Positions 36,082 through 46,255 are shown, counted from the first letter of the stretch. The stretch is 64,000 nucleotides of DNA from Nitrospirillum amazonense (GCF_007828035.1 NZ_VITV01000016.1:1-64000), one strand, 5' to 3'. Notes: generated by a model not told the origin, from the letters alone. Made by a program: numbers and translations.

Positions 36082-36939
36082 ATGCCCGTGGGCAAAGTCG
36101 CTGTAGTGACCGGCGCCAGCCGGGGTGCGGGTGCCGGCATCGCGCGTGCGCTGGGCGCAGCCGGTTATACCGTCTACGTCACCGGCCGGACGACCGTGGA
36201 AGGGGCGGCGGCACTGCCCGGCACCATTGGCGCCGTCGCCGCGGAGGTTACGGCCGCCGGCGGCATCGGCATTCCCGTGGCCGTCGATCACGGGGATGAC
36301 GACCAGGTGGCGTCGCTGTTCGATCGGGTCCGGAATGACCAAGGACGCTTGGATATCCTGGTGAACAACGCCACCGCCCTGCACGATGCCCTGGCCAGCC
36401 CCGGCGGCTTCTGGGAACGGCCGCGGGAGCTGGCGGATATCCTGACGGTAGGCTTGCGCTCCCACTACGTGGCCAGCTACCACGCGGCCCCCTTGATGAT
36501 CGCCACCGGCGGCGGGCTGATCGCCTTCACCTCGTCCTTCGGGTCTGTCTGCTATATGCATGGGCCAGCCTACGGGGCCCAGAAGGCCGGGGTGGACAAG
36601 TTCGCGGCCGACATGGGGGTGGACTTGGCACCGCACGGCGTGGCCACGCTCTCCCTCTGGATGGGGCCGCTGCTGACCGCGCGGACGGCCCGCACCCTGG
36701 AACAGCGCCCGGACCAATACGCGTCCTTCATGGAACAGGCGGAGACGCCGGAATTCACCGGCCGCCTGATCGCAGCCGTCCACGCCGATCCCAACCGCAT
36801 GGAATTATCCGGCAGCACGCAGATCGGCGCCGAGTTGGCGGCACGCTACGGCATCCGCGATGCCGGCGGCAAACAGCCGCCCTCCTACCGGGACATGCTG
36901 GGCAGTCCGCGCATTCCCCACCCCGCCATCGTGCGCTGA
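36082..36939 (+). CDS. SDR oxidoreductase (divergent)
   Basis: 285 residues from an ATG preceded by AGGGAGGTTGACGGG. The cofactor motif TGASRGAGAG and an NNAT (in place of NNAG) are visible. The catalytic region has FTSSFGS and YGAQK for the usual Ser and YxxxK. It resembles the DHRS1-like SDRs more than the FabG type. It is convergent with the flavoprotein gene at 36978, with only 38 bp between the stops. Confidence 0.75.
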   Translation: MPVGKVAVVTGASRGAGAGIARALGAAGYTVYVTGRTTVEGAAALPGTIGAVAAEVTAAGGIGIPVAVDHGDDDQVASLFDRVRNDQGRLDILVNNATALHDALASPGGFWERPRELADILTVGLRSHYVASYHAAPLMIATGGGLIAFTSSFGSVCYMHGPAYGAQKAGVDKFAADMGVDLAPHGVATLSLWMGPLLTARTARTLEQRPDQYASFMEQAETPEFTGRLIAAVHADPNRMELSGSTQIGAELAARYGIRDAGGKQPPSYRDMLGSPRIPHPAIVR

Positions 36940-36977
36940 CCCCTCGCAGACGGATTACCGACCATCCGTGGCAGCGG

Positions 36978-38708
36978 TCAGGTCCCTGTCTGCTCCGCCA
37001 CCACCTGGCCCATCACCGCCCCGACCCGACGACCGGAGAAGATGCAGTCGGCGGCGGATAGGCCGCTGACGTAGAGATTAGAGCATATGCCCACCGCAGC
37101 GCGGCCAGCGGCATAGAGGCCGGGAATGGCACGGCCTTGGCTGTTCAGGACGGCACCGGTGTCCTCGTCCACGGTCAGTCCCCCCAGGGTCAGCGTGGGC
37201 AGCGGCGCCAGCTTGGCATCGATGGACATGTCCAGTGCATAGAACGGCCCGCGTTCCAGGACGGCCATGTTGTCAGCGCCCTTGTTGAACGCGTCGGACA
37301 CGATTCCACGGGCCGCCTGGTTGTATCGGGTCACTGTGCGATCCAGCGTGGCGGGGTCAAAGCCGCAACGCTCCGCCAGGGCGGCCAGCGTGCGTGCCTT
37401 GCGGCGGCCGAAACGCATGGCCAGCATCGCGGGATATTTCTGAAAAGGCAGCACCTTCCCGCGGGTGACCTGCTGCCAAGCCTGGTCATAGAGTTGCTGG
37501 TCCAGGATCAGGTAAGCCCGCCCCCCGCGCTCCTCGCACATCTTCTGGCCGATGGCGGCGCCATACAGCATCTCATTGACGTAGCGCTCTCCCCGCCTGT
37601 CGACGATGACGCCATGGGCCCAGGCCAGAGGCGGATTGATGAAGCGCCAAGCGCTGACATGGTTCATGCGCGCGACGGCGCCCCCCACCGTCTGCCCCAG
37701 GCGGATGCCGCTGCCATCATCCCCAGGCGACCCCAGGGGCATGCCCTGGACATAGGCTGGCGCATGGTGGGCCACCATCGGCCGGTTGAAGATGAAGCCG
37801 CCCGTGCTGAGACAAACCCCTTTCCGGGCGTGGATAAAGCATTCCACCCGGCCGGTCCGCTCAATGGCGCGCGCCCTCTCCCACAAGCGGGATGCCCGCC
37901 AGTTGGCGAAGCCGGCCCCTGGGAACGACGGCGGGAACATGAGCATGTACTTCGTGCCCTTCGCCGCCAGCCGCTCATACTCGATGGCGTCCATGGTCCT
38001 CGGCGGAATATGCAGGACCCGCACGCCAAGGACATGGCCATGACGGTCCACCACCAGTTGCCGGCACTCTGCCTTGGTCCATAGCCGCACCCCCAACCCG
38101 GCAGCCGCCGCCTGCAGGGGGTAGTACAAGCCGACACCGTATCCGACGGCGGTGTTGGCGGCGGGCATGAACACCCGATGCCCACGCGGCGCCGGCTTGG
38201 CCACGGCGGCATGCTCGGGGGCCAGGCAGCTGTCGGAGTGGTAGAGGTAATAGTCGGAATGGGGGTAGCTGGTCTTTTCCCAATAGACCCGGCTGTTGAA
38301 CGCCACGCCGTGGGCCTTCAACCACTCCACCATCTCGGGGCTTTCCGCGCAGAACCGGTGCAAGGTGCGGTCGGACACCACCCCCTCCGTTTCCCGGCGC
38401 AGATAGCGGTACATATCCTCCACCGTGTCCTCGACGCCGGCTTCCTGCTGCACCGAGGTGCCGCCGCCGGCGTACAGCACGCCGCCGTTCATGGCCGTGG
38501 CGCCGCCGCCGTGATAGCGGTCGACGGCGATAACGGACGCCCCTCGTTCCGCGGCCTCCACCGCCGCGGCGACGCCGGCACCACCGTAGCCGACCACCAC
38601 CAGGTCCGCTTCCGCGTCCCAGCGCACCTCGCTCGCGTCCGCGACCGTCAGCGGCGCCTCGACAGCGGAATGCCAGCCGGGAGAGCCCGGCCTCTCCTCT
38701 CCGGTCAT
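36978..38708 (-). CDS. KstD-like FAD-binding dehydrogenase
   Basis: 576 residues. FAD-binding VVVGYGGAGVAAAVEA occurs near residue 36, and the C-terminal FAD contact GLYAAGRAAVGICSNLYVSG near 545. The canonical KstD ending (YPGAGSTLGPAM in the gene at 47690) is replaced by LYVSGLSAADCIFSGR, so this is not a plain delta1-dehydrogenase. It may be a delta4-(5-alpha)-3-ketosteroid dehydrogenase or act on a related ketone. It is last in the minus-strand operon hsaA, hsaD, hsaE, hsaG, hsaF, with 25 bp to hsaF. Confidence 0.75.
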   Translation of the reverse strand: MTGEERPGSPGWHSAVEAPLTVADASEVRWDAEADLVVVGYGGAGVAAAVEAAERGASVIAVDRYHGGGATAMNGGVLYAGGGTSVQQEAGVEDTVEDMYRYLRRETEGVVSDRTLHRFCAESPEMVEWLKAHGVAFNSRVYWEKTSYPHSDYYLYHSDSCLAPEHAAVAKPAPRGHRVFMPAANTAVGYGVGLYYPLQAAAAGLGVRLWTKAECRQLVVDRHGHVLGVRVLHIPPRTMDAIEYERLAAKGTKYMLMFPPSFPGAGFANWRASRLWERARAIERTGRVECFIHARKGVCLSTGGFIFNRPMVAHHAPAYVQGMPLGSPGDDGSGIRLGQTVGGAVARMNHVSAWRFINPPLAWAHGVIVDRRGERYVNEMLYGAAIGQKMCEERGGRAYLILDQQLYDQAWQQVTRGKVLPFQKYPAMLAMRFGRRKARTLAALAERCGFDPATLDRTVTRYNQAARGIVSDAFNKGADNMAVLERGPFYALDMSIDAKLAPLPTLTLGGLTVDEDTGAVLNSQGRAIPGLYAAGRAAVGICSNLYVSGLSAADCIFSGRRVGAVMGQVVAEQTGT

Positions 38709-38733
38709 CTTGCCCTCCCCGCCCCCATGCGTC

Positions 38734-39774
38734 TCACGTCGCGGCCCGCGTCTCGCGCGCCTTCAGGATGTCCAACGCCACGTCGACGATCATGTCTTCC
38801 TGACCGCCCACCATGCGCCGGCGCCCCAGTTCCGCCAGCACCACGCGCGCATCGACTCCATAGGTCTTGGCGGCGGCCTCCGCATGGCGAAGGAAGCTGG
38901 AATAGACGCCGGAATAGCCCAGGCTTAGCGTCTCGCGATCCACCCGCACGGGGCGATCCTGCAGCGGGCGCACCAGGTCTTCCGCCGCGTCCATGAGGGG
39001 ATAGAGCTCGCAGCCGTGCTTCCACCCCTTGCGGTCGGCGGCGGCGATGAACACCTCAAGGGGGGCGTTGCCGGCGCCGGCCCCCATGCCGGCCAAGCTG
39101 GCGTCGATACGCACGGCGCCGTTCTGGACGGCCACCAGCGAATTGGCCACGCCCAGCGACAGGTTGTGGTGGGCATGCATGCCGCGTTGCGTCTCGGGCT
39201 TCAGCACCCGGTCATAGGCCTGGAGCCGGGCGGCGACGCCGTCCATGTCCAAGGCCCCCCCGCTGTCCACCACATAAACGCAATGCGCACCGTAGGATTC
39301 CATCAGCTTCGCCTGGGCGGCCAGCGCCTCGGGCTCGATCATGTGCGACATCATCAGAAAGCCGGACACGTCCATGCCCAGGTCGCGGGCGGCCCCGATA
39401 TGCTGCTTGGCCACGTCGGCCTCGGTGCAGTGGGTGGCCACCCGTACCGAGCGGACACCCAGCCCATAGGCGCGCTTCAACTCCTCCACCGTGCCCACGC
39501 CGGGCAGCAGCAGGGTGGTCAACACCGACCGCTCCAATACCTCGGCCACCGCCTCGATCCACTCCCAGTCGGTATGGGCGCCGAAGCCGTAGTTGAAGCT
39601 GGTGCCATTCAGGCCGTCACCGTGCGCCACCTCGATGGCGTCCACGCCGGCGCGATCCAGCGCCCGGGCAATGGCCCGCACATGGTCCAGGCCGTACATG
39701 TGGCGGATGGCGTGCATGCCGTCGCGCAGGGTCACGTCCTGGATGTAGATCTTTTCCCCCTGCGGGTTCTTCAT
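38734..39774 (-). CDS. hsaF: 4-hydroxy-2-oxoacid aldolase (HsaF/DmpG type)
   Basis: 346 residues, the normal length. The DRE-TIM start [15 protein letters not shown] with the metal and catalytic residues, [13 protein letters not shown], and the C-terminal helical dimerisation domain are visible. The enzyme splits a 4-hydroxy-2-oxo acid to pyruvate and an aldehyde; in the steroid pathway the substrate is 4-hydroxy-2-oxohexanoate. It forms a channelled complex with the acylating aldehyde dehydrogenase, whose gene overlaps it by four bases. Confidence 0.9.
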   Translation of the reverse strand: MKNPQGEKIYIQDVTLRDGMHAIRHMYGLDHVRAIARALDRAGVDAIEVAHGDGLNGTSFNYGFGAHTDWEWIEAVAEVLERSVLTTLLLPGVGTVEELKRAYGLGVRSVRVATHCTEADVAKQHIGAARDLGMDVSGFLMMSHMIEPEALAAQAKLMESYGAHCVYVVDSGGALDMDGVAARLQAYDRVLKPETQRGMHAHHNLSLGVANSLVAVQNGAVRIDASLAGMGAGAGNAPLEVFIAAADRKGWKHGCELYPLMDAAEDLVRPLQDRPVRVDRETLSLGYSGVYSSFLRHAEAAAKTYGVDARVVLAELGRRRMVGGQEDMIVDVALDILKARETRAAT

Positions 39775-40706
39775 GCCACGCCCCCTTCCAAGCGCTGGGC
39801 GATCAGGTTGCCTGTCGCCTCCGCCGCCGCCGTCATGATGTCCAGGTTTCCGGCATAGGGCGGCAGGTAATGGCCGGCCCCCTCCACCTCCAGGAAGACG
39901 GAGGTCTTGAGGCCGGTGAACTCGCCCAGCCCCGGAATCTTCAACCGGTTGTTATCGCCATAGCGCTCGAACTGGACTTCCTGCTTCAGCCGATAGCCGG
40001 GCACATACCGCTGCACCGCCTGGACCATGTCTTCCACCGACCGGCGGACGGCGTCCTCATCTTCGCCCAGGCTCAGGGTATAGACCGTGTCGCGCATGAT
40101 CATGGGCGGCTCGGCCGGGTTCATGATGATGATGGCCTTGCCACGCTGCGCCCCGCCCACCAGTTCGATGCCGCGCGCCGTCGTGCGAGTGAACTCGTCG
40201 ATGTTGGCCCGAGTGCCGGGACCGGCGGACCGGCTGGAGACCGACGCCACGATTTCGGCATAGGGCACCGGCGCCACCCGCGACACTGCCGCGACGATCG
40301 GGATGGTGGCCTGGCCGCCGCAGGTGACCATATTGACGTTGGGCGCGTCCAAATGGGTCGCCATGTTCACCGCCGGCACGGTGAAGGGGCCCAGGGCCGC
40401 CGGCGTGAGATCCACCACCCGCTTGCCGTCGGCGCGCAGCGCCGCGTCATGCGCCTTGTGGGCATAGGCCGAGGTGGCATCGAAGACGATGCGGATGTCG
40501 GCGTAGTCCGGCAGCTCCCGCAGGCCACCGATACCGTTGTCCACGGCCCGCACGCCCAGCCGGCGCGCCCTTTCCAGGCCTTCCGACGCCGGATCGATCC
40601 CGACCATCGCCGCCAGTTCCATGTGCGCCGACCGGCGCACGATCTTGACCATCAGGTCGGTGCCGATATTGCCCGAGCCGATGATCGCTACCTTGACCTT
40701 GGCCAA
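39771..40706 (-). CDS. hsaG: Acylating acetaldehyde/propanal dehydrogenase (HsaG/DmpF type)
   Basis: 311 residues starting at a TTG at 40706, chosen because GGGAAGGGAGCGGAC lies before it and because the family begins with [17 protein letters not shown]. The catalytic Cys is in [12 protein letters not shown]. The protein converts the aldehyde released by HsaF (propanal in steroid degradation) to acyl-CoA with NAD+ and CoA. The stop overlaps the hsaF start by four bases, matching their physical partnership. Confidence 0.88.
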   Translation of the reverse strand: MAKVKVAIIGSGNIGTDLMVKIVRRSAHMELAAMVGIDPASEGLERARRLGVRAVDNGIGGLRELPDYADIRIVFDATSAYAHKAHDAALRADGKRVVDLTPAALGPFTVPAVNMATHLDAPNVNMVTCGGQATIPIVAAVSRVAPVPYAEIVASVSSRSAGPGTRANIDEFTRTTARGIELVGGAQRGKAIIIMNPAEPPMIMRDTVYTLSLGEDEDAVRRSVEDMVQAVQRYVPGYRLKQEVQFERYGDNNRLKIPGLGEFTGLKTSVFLEVEGAGHYLPPYAGNLDIMTAAAEATGNLIAQRLEGGVA

Positions 40707-40752
40707 AGTCCGCTCCCTTCCCCGCGACCGGCGGCCGCGTGCTGACTGTCTG

Positions 40753-41586
40753 TTATTTGAACGTGATGGACGCCGTGCCGATGCCATCCAGCGTCATGGC
40801 GAAATGGTCGCCCGGCCGGGCTGGCTCCAGCGGCACCAGGGAGCCCGACAGCACGATCTCGCCCGCCTTCAGGGACACTCCGAAGCCGCCCAGGGTGTTG
40901 GCCAGCCAGGCCACGGCCGCCTGTGGCGACCCTTGCACGGCCGAACCGTAACCCTCGCTGAGAAAGGCCCCGTTCTTCTCCACCACCACCCGCACGGCCG
41001 GCAGGTCCAGCGCCCGGGGCGGCACCCGCGCGGCGCCCAGGACACAGACGCCGCAAGACGCGTTGTCGGCCACGGTATCGACGATGCCGATGCGCCAATC
41101 CTGAATACGGCTGTCGACGATCTCGAAGCAAGGCACCACCGCCTCGGTGGCGTCCAGAACGTCCTCCGGCGTGACCCCCGGCCCCCGCAGGTCCCGCTTC
41201 AGGATGAAGGCGATCTCGGCTTCCGCCCTGGGCTGGATCAGCCCGGCGCCGGCGATGTCGACGACGGCACCATCGGCCACGATCATGCGGTCGGTCAGGA
41301 AGCCGAAGTCCGGCTGGAAGACGCCCAGCATGTCCTGGACGGCCTTGGAGGTGACGCCGATCTTCTTGCCCACCACGTGCTCGCCATCCGCCTCGCGGCG
41401 GCGCAAGGTCGCCAACGAAATCCGGTAGGCGTCCTCGATGGTCAGGCTGGGATGGCGCGCGATCAGGGGAGCCAGCGTCCTACGCCCGCGCAGGGCGCCA
41501 TACAGTTCCTGGGCCAGTCGCTCGACCAAGTCGGCGGGTGCGGGTTCGGCGGGACAGTTCTCAGTGCGTGAGGAAGTCGATGACAT
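40753..41586 (-). CDS. hsaE: 2-hydroxypenta-2,4-dienoate hydratase (HsaE/MhpD type)
   Basis: 277 residues of the 2-keto-4-pentenoate hydratase family. Features include [26 protein letters not shown], the metal-site acids in [10 protein letters not shown], and the C-terminal [20 protein letters not shown]. It hydrates the 2-hydroxydienoate released by HsaD to the 4-hydroxy-2-oxo acid used by HsaF. The start codon lies inside the end of the hsaD-like gene (26-bp overlap), consistent with coupled translation. Confidence 0.87.
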   Translation of the reverse strand: MSSTSSRTENCPAEPAPADLVERLAQELYGALRGRRTLAPLIARHPSLTIEDAYRISLATLRRREADGEHVVGKKIGVTSKAVQDMLGVFQPDFGFLTDRMIVADGAVVDIAGAGLIQPRAEAEIAFILKRDLRGPGVTPEDVLDATEAVVPCFEIVDSRIQDWRIGIVDTVADNASCGVCVLGAARVPPRALDLPAVRVVVEKNGAFLSEGYGSAVQGSPQAAVAWLANTLGGFGVSLKAGEIVLSGSLVPLEPARPGDHFAMTLDGIGTASITFK

Positions 41587-42373
41587 GGCGGTTGAACTCC
41601 CCGGCCCGCTCCACCATCACCCAGTGGCCGACCTTGTTGAACAGCATGAAACGGACATCCGGGCAGGCCGCCAGGAACTTCTGGGCGCCGCTGGCCGGGC
41701 AGAAGGCGTCCTCGGTCCCCCAGAAGCCCAGGATGGGTTGGGTCAGCTCCCCCAGGCGGGGGCTCAGATCGGGTACGCGCATGGTGGACAGCACCTGCTT
41801 GGGCTGTTGCCGGGCCACGGCATAGCGTTCCGCCACCAATGCGTCGGTGATGTGGACGGGGTCATGGACCAAGTTGGTCACCAGGCGGCGCTGATCGGCC
41901 TCGGTGAAATCCGGACTGGTGAAGTCCCCCACCATGCGGGCGATGCCCGGCATGGCGAAGTAGGTTTCCCGCGTCTCGATGCCGCCCGGCGCCATCATCA
42001 CCAGGCGATCCACCAGCGCCGGATCATCCAGCGCGATCTGCATCGCGATGGCGCCACCCAGGGAATTGCCGACCAGCGTGGCCCTCTCCACACCCACCTC
42101 GGCCAGGGCGGCGCGCAGTGTGCCGGCGAAGAGGTCCAGCGTGTAGTCCACATGCGTGGGCTTGTCGCTGGCGCCATACCCGATCAGATCCGGCAGGATG
42201 ACGCGGAAGCCCGCATCGGCGAAGGCCCGCCAGTTGCGGCTGAAATTGGACGCGGCGCTGGCGCCGGGCCCACTGCCGTGGATGAAGACGACGGTTGGGC
42301 CGGACCCGGCCACCGCCACCCAAAGTCGATAGTCGCCGGCCTGTACATGCCGGCCGGACAATTGCCAGTCCAT
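41561..42373 (-). CDS. hsaD: meta-cleavage product hydrolase (HsaD type)
   Basis: 270 residues, alpha/beta-hydrolase of the BphD/HsaD family. Oxyanion HGSGPGASAASNF, nucleophile GNSLGG, and the catalytic His in KVGHWVMVE are all present; an Asp in GTEDAFCPA could be the third triad member. It hydrolyses the C-C bond of the product formed by the extradiol dioxygenase (4,9-DSHA in the steroid pathway). The product is split between HsaE and the C/D-ring branch. It lies 14 bp after hsaA in the operon. Confidence 0.88.
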   Translation of the reverse strand: MDWQLSGRHVQAGDYRLWVAVAGSGPTVVFIHGSGPGASAASNFSRNWRAFADAGFRVILPDLIGYGASDKPTHVDYTLDLFAGTLRAALAEVGVERATLVGNSLGGAIAMQIALDDPALVDRLVMMAPGGIETRETYFAMPGIARMVGDFTSPDFTEADQRRLVTNLVHDPVHITDALVAERYAVARQQPKQVLSTMRVPDLSPRLGELTQPILGFWGTEDAFCPASGAQKFLAACPDVRFMLFNKVGHWVMVERAGEFNRHVIDFLTH

Positions 42374-42387
42374 GGTGGTCCCCCGCT

Positions 42388-43596
42388 TCAGCAGAAATGG
42401 ACGGCCGGCGCGCCGCCCAGCAGCACGCCGCCGAGATCGGGCCCGACATTGTTGGGGTCGTTGGCGACGTGCGCGCGAGCGGCATTGACGTCCAGCCAGA
42501 AACGGATGATGGGGCTGCTGCGATAAATGGCGCGCCCGCCCAGCAGCGGCATGAGGCTGTCCACCAGGCCGGCACAGCGGGGCACGATGGTGGCCGACTG
42601 ATATCGGTACATCAGCCGCTCCTCCAGGCTTAGCGGTTCACCGGCCGTCACCTTGCCGAGCAGACGATCGAAGTTGGCGGCCAGTTGCACCTTCATCTCA
42701 TCGATCTGGGCACGGACGCGGGCCGCCGCCGCCAGGGACGCGGGGTCGGTCCGCGACACCTTGCCCGTGTTGCTCGACACCCGCTCCCGCACGATCCCCA
42801 GGTAGGCGTCCAGCGCCCCCTGGGTGGCACCGATCGCCGCCGTGGACACGGCCCGCACGAATACCTGCGCCCAGGGCAGCGCGAACAGCGGCGCGGTGTT
42901 CACCGTCTGGCCGGGATTGGTGCAGAGGAAACCGTCCGACGCCTTGTGGGTCCGGTGTTCCGGGACGAAGCCGTTTGAAACGACGACGTCATGGCTGCCC
43001 GTTCCCCGCAGGCCGAAGGTGTCCCAGGCCTCCACCACCTCATAGTCGGACCGGGGCAACAGGAAGGTGCGCATGTCCATGGGGTCGCCGGGGTTCAGCG
43101 GCGGAACGATGGCCCCCAGGAACACCCAGTCGCAGTGCTGGCAGCCGCTGGAAAATCCCCAGCGTCCGGAAAGGCGGAAGCCGCCCTCCACCCGCTCCAC
43201 TTTGCCCACCGGCTGATAGGACGATGAGATCAGCGTGTCCGGCGAGGTGGACCACACGTCCGCCTGCGCCCGGTCATCGAACAGAGCCAGCTGGTAGGGG
43301 TGCACGCCGACCACGCCCAGCACCCAGGCGGTGGACATGCAGGCCTCAGCCAGGGTCATCTGGACATCGAAGAAGACCTGCGGCGCCATTTCGAACCCGC
43401 CCCAGCGCTTGGGCTGCAGGATGCGGAAGAAGCCGGCTTCGCGCATTTCCTCCACGGTTTGCATGGGCAGGCGGCAATCGCGCTCCGCCTCGGCCGCCCG
43501 CGCGCGCAGCGCCGGCAGCATGGCCCGGGCCCGGTCCAGCAGCTGGCCCGGCGTGGGAACGTCCCTGTCCCGTTGCACTTCGACCATCTTGTTCAT
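42388..43596 (-). CDS. hsaA: HsaA-like flavin-dependent monooxygenase, oxygenase component
   Basis: 402 residues with the acyl-CoA-dehydrogenase-like fold of two-component phenol hydroxylases. Features shared with HsaA include GGFEMAPQVFFDVQMTLA, LSGRWGFSSGCQHCDWVFLG, TFGLRGTGSHDV and a C-terminal NVGPDLGGVLLG. It hydroxylates the phenolic A ring of the 9,10-seco intermediate (3-HSA) using reduced flavin. The expected partner reductase HsaB is not encoded in this window. The gene leads the operon hsaA-D-E-G-F and has a dyad copy 53 bp upstream. Confidence 0.87.
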   Translation of the reverse strand: MNKMVEVQRDRDVPTPGQLLDRARAMLPALRARAAEAERDCRLPMQTVEEMREAGFFRILQPKRWGGFEMAPQVFFDVQMTLAEACMSTAWVLGVVGVHPYQLALFDDRAQADVWSTSPDTLISSSYQPVGKVERVEGGFRLSGRWGFSSGCQHCDWVFLGAIVPPLNPGDPMDMRTFLLPRSDYEVVEAWDTFGLRGTGSHDVVVSNGFVPEHRTHKASDGFLCTNPGQTVNTAPLFALPWAQVFVRAVSTAAIGATQGALDAYLGIVRERVSSNTGKVSRTDPASLAAAARVRAQIDEMKVQLAANFDRLLGKVTAGEPLSLEERLMYRYQSATIVPRCAGLVDSLMPLLGGRAIYRSSPIIRFWLDVNAARAHVANDPNNVGPDLGGVLLGGAPAVHFC

Positions 43597-43648
43597 GCGA
43601 TGCCTCCCGTTGGCTTCGACGCGTCACGCCGCCGATTTACCATCATCA

Positions 43649-43678
43649 TTCGTATTTATTGGTACGTCTAACTACGCA
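43649..43678. promoter_or_regulatory. Putative island operator (dyad), site 5
   Basis: TTCGTA, 18 bases, TACGCA, continuing AATCG. It lies 53 bp before the hsaA start at 43596 in the 305-bp divergent region shared with the TetR gene, where no other gene is seen. A second right-half-like AAACGCATA follows at 43692-43700. Confidence 0.5.
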
Positions 43679-43901
43679 AATCGTCAATCATAAACGCATA
43701 TGACGCGATTATCGGGAGATGGGAGACCCACAATTAACGAGGATGCACGAGCTGCGCGGATTCTCCCCCGTGTAAGCTAAGCCCGAAGAGACCTCAGAGA
43801 GGGAATCCCTGGACCATCCAGTGGGCGCAAAACCTCGCCGGCGGTACAACCAGGTCCCGATTTTCGTTTGTTTCCGCACCGACATGGATTAAACCCGGTG
43901 C

Positions 43902-44591
43902 ATGGTCCGTAAACGCTTACTCAGTGCCGATCGGCGCGCCTTGATTTTGGAAGCCGCGATCCGGGTTTTCGCGGAGCATGGCTTTGATGGCGCGAAAACC
44001 CATCGTATCGCGGCCGAGGCCCAGGTTTCCGAGGCGCTGATCTTCCGGCACTTCCCGTCGAAGGAAACGCTTTATCGCTCCGTGCTGCGGAAGCTGATCC
44101 GGGATCAGAATGAGGCCTTCAAGGCGGTGGGGGAACTCAGCCCGGATGCCACCGGCCTCGTCACGATGATGCGGAATTATTTCGGCAACTGCCTGCGTGG
44201 CAGCCTGACCCCCAATCCCAACGCCATCCGCATCCTTTACGCTAGCCTGGCCGGCGACGGCACTTATGCCCGTCTGACCTATCGCCGTTCCCTGCGGCTC
44301 AGCCTGCCGTCATTGATCGACGCCCTGGCTGGCGCCCGGGCGGCAGGCGACTTGGTGGGAGCCCCCATCGACCCGATAAACATCGTGGCGATGCTGGAGC
44401 ACCTCGGCTCCAACGTCACCGTCGCCCGCATGCGGGAGCCGCACTTGGTCCAGTACGCCGGCACCGAGGACCAGCTGCTGGAACAGATGATCCTTTTCTG
44501 CGGCCGGGGCATCGGCTTGCGGGAAGAGGTCATCCAGGCGCATCTCGGCGCCGACGCCGCCCTGTCGCTTCGGGCCGTTGGGACGAAATAA
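43902..44591 (+). CDS. TetR-family transcriptional regulator
   Basis: 229 residues. The N-terminal helix-turn-helix reads AIRVFAEHGFDGAKTHRIAAEAQVSEALIFRHFPSKETLYRSV. The larger C-terminal domain, presumably ligand-binding, is not distinctive. It is divergent from hsaA, the classical arrangement for a repressor of the adjacent operon. The ligand could be a steroid-derived acyl-CoA, as in KstR and KstR2, but the sequence does not show this. It is one of four regulator genes in the island. Confidence 0.85.
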   Translation: MVRKRLLSADRRALILEAAIRVFAEHGFDGAKTHRIAAEAQVSEALIFRHFPSKETLYRSVLRKLIRDQNEAFKAVGELSPDATGLVTMMRNYFGNCLRGSLTPNPNAIRILYASLAGDGTYARLTYRRSLRLSLPSLIDALAGARAAGDLVGAPIDPINIVAMLEHLGSNVTVARMREPHLVQYAGTEDQLLEQMILFCGRGIGLREEVIQAHLGADAALSLRAVGTK

Positions 44592-44632
44592 CCCACCCGA
44601 CGGCATGAAGCCCTGCAACAATCAGTGAACAA

Positions 44633-46063
44633 TCAGCGGCCTTGGCGCCAAACCTGCGCGAAGAACGGGCTGCGCCGGGCCACGGCATCATAGCCATCGG
44701 GATCAATCATGCAGGTCGGGCACCAGTGCCCGCCGCGCAGCATGAGGTTGGGCGACATCTGGAACTCATGCCCCACAGCGCACCGCCAACCGACCGGTTC
44801 GTGGGGGTCGTGCGCATGGTCAGCCGTGCACTGACCGCCCCGGAATTCCGCCGCTTGGCGCAAATCCGACACAGTCCACTGCTCCTTGGGCTTGTTCTCG
44901 TCATATCCATGATCGAGGTATGACGGCGTGCGCGACGGCTGGCCTAGCGGAAACTGGGCCCAGTCCGAGGGGATTTGCTGCCACTGCGCCCGTGAGCCGA
45001 AATAGGCGTTGATGTGCGCCTCGTCCCCCTGTTCCAGCCAATGCAACGGCCCGCCCTCGCCCCGCGCCAGCTTCTCAATCTGCTTACGCGCGGCGCCACC
45101 GGCCAGCCGGGCCCCCCAGCGCACATAGAACGGCACCGCGGCCTTCAGGATCGCCAGGAAATCCGCCAGCGTCTCCCGGCGGAAGGGGACCAGTTCCTGC
45201 AGGCGGTCGGAATCGGTGTACCACTGGCCGTGGAAGTTCTGCGTGGCGAACCAGTTGGGTTGGAACACCTTGCGGAAATCGGAGAAGCCCAGCACCTTGA
45301 ACATCGCCGCCGCGAATTCATGATTGACCACCCGCAGGTCGCCACCACCGCCGATGTTATAGAAATTGCGCCAGACCTGGTCCGGGACGCTGTCCTCGCA
45401 AAAGTTGGCCGCCAGGCGCCCCGAATCCCCCACGGTTACCCATTCCAGTACCCCGTTGAAGGGGCTGTGGAACATGATGGGATCCTGGATTTTCCAAAGA
45501 TTGGCGTGGGCGATCCCGGTCTGGCGCAAGGAAACCCAATGCTTCAGGCCGGACTCGGCAACGATGGCTTCCGCCTGGGTCTTGCTGACAGCATAATGGT
45601 CATACTTGCTGATCTTGATGGGATCGCCGGTGCGCCCCCAATGGACCGGCGTCTGGCGATCACCGGTTTGGGCCACGGTGCCGATATAGACCAGCCGCAC
45701 ACGGTCCGGTGCCGCCTGCGCCTTGATCGCCTGGACGATGTTGCGCGCGCCACCGACGTTGACCTCCATGGTCAGCTTCGGCAAACGATCCGCCATGGGG
45801 GAAACCAAGCCGCCGATGTGCAGCACCTGGTCGGCGCCCGTCACACCATTCAGCACATCGGGGTAATGCCGCAGATCCCCCCAGACGATTTCCAGGTTGG
45901 GATGACCCTTGAAGCGTTTCAGGACAGGATGGTCACGCTCCTTCGGCAAGACCAGCGCCTTGACGCGGAAGCGGTCGGCGCGCTCCAGCAATTGCCGTAG
46001 GGTTTCTCCCCCCATATTGCCCGACGCCCCGGTGAGGAAGACTACTTTCTTGCCCTGCATCAA
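44633..46063 (-). CDS. Extended SDR fused to a C-terminal zinc ribbon
   Basis: 476 residues. The first ~340 are an NAD(P)-binding extended SDR (3-beta-HSD/epimerase type) with FLTGASGNMGG near residue 10 and the catalytic pair in YDHYAVSKTQAE. The final ~65 residues contain Cys412, Cys428, His432, Cys448 and Cys451 in a GWRCAVGHEF...GGHWCPTC arrangement, like a treble-clef/zinc-ribbon domain. I know no steroid dehydrogenase with such a tail. A second ATG lies one codon in. It is convergent with the TetR gene. The 326-bp upstream gap carries a different palindrome (46256-46274) in place of the island dyad. Confidence 0.72.
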   Translation of the reverse strand: MMQGKKVVFLTGASGNMGGETLRQLLERADRFRVKALVLPKERDHPVLKRFKGHPNLEIVWGDLRHYPDVLNGVTGADQVLHIGGLVSPMADRLPKLTMEVNVGGARNIVQAIKAQAAPDRVRLVYIGTVAQTGDRQTPVHWGRTGDPIKISKYDHYAVSKTQAEAIVAESGLKHWVSLRQTGIAHANLWKIQDPIMFHSPFNGVLEWVTVGDSGRLAANFCEDSVPDQVWRNFYNIGGGGDLRVVNHEFAAAMFKVLGFSDFRKVFQPNWFATQNFHGQWYTDSDRLQELVPFRRETLADFLAILKAAVPFYVRWGARLAGGAARKQIEKLARGEGGPLHWLEQGDEAHINAYFGSRAQWQQIPSDWAQFPLGQPSRTPSYLDHGYDENKPKEQWTVSDLRQAAEFRGGQCTADHAHDPHEPVGWRCAVGHEFQMSPNLMLRGGHWCPTCMIDPDGYDAVARRSPFFAQVWRQGR

Positions 46064-46255
46064 GACACGCTCCGCCTGAAAAGTTCGCCGATGACAGACC
46101 GGAGGTGACGGCCCTGCTTCGCGGTTCCCGCCCGCTCACTTTAACCAGAGGCGGTCGTCTCACCGCCACCACCATGGCAGCCGCCAAGGTGCCATGGTCA
46201 TCCGCCCGCGCCGCCTGCAGTAAGCCCTTGGCGCAGGGACCCTCCCGATCTTATT

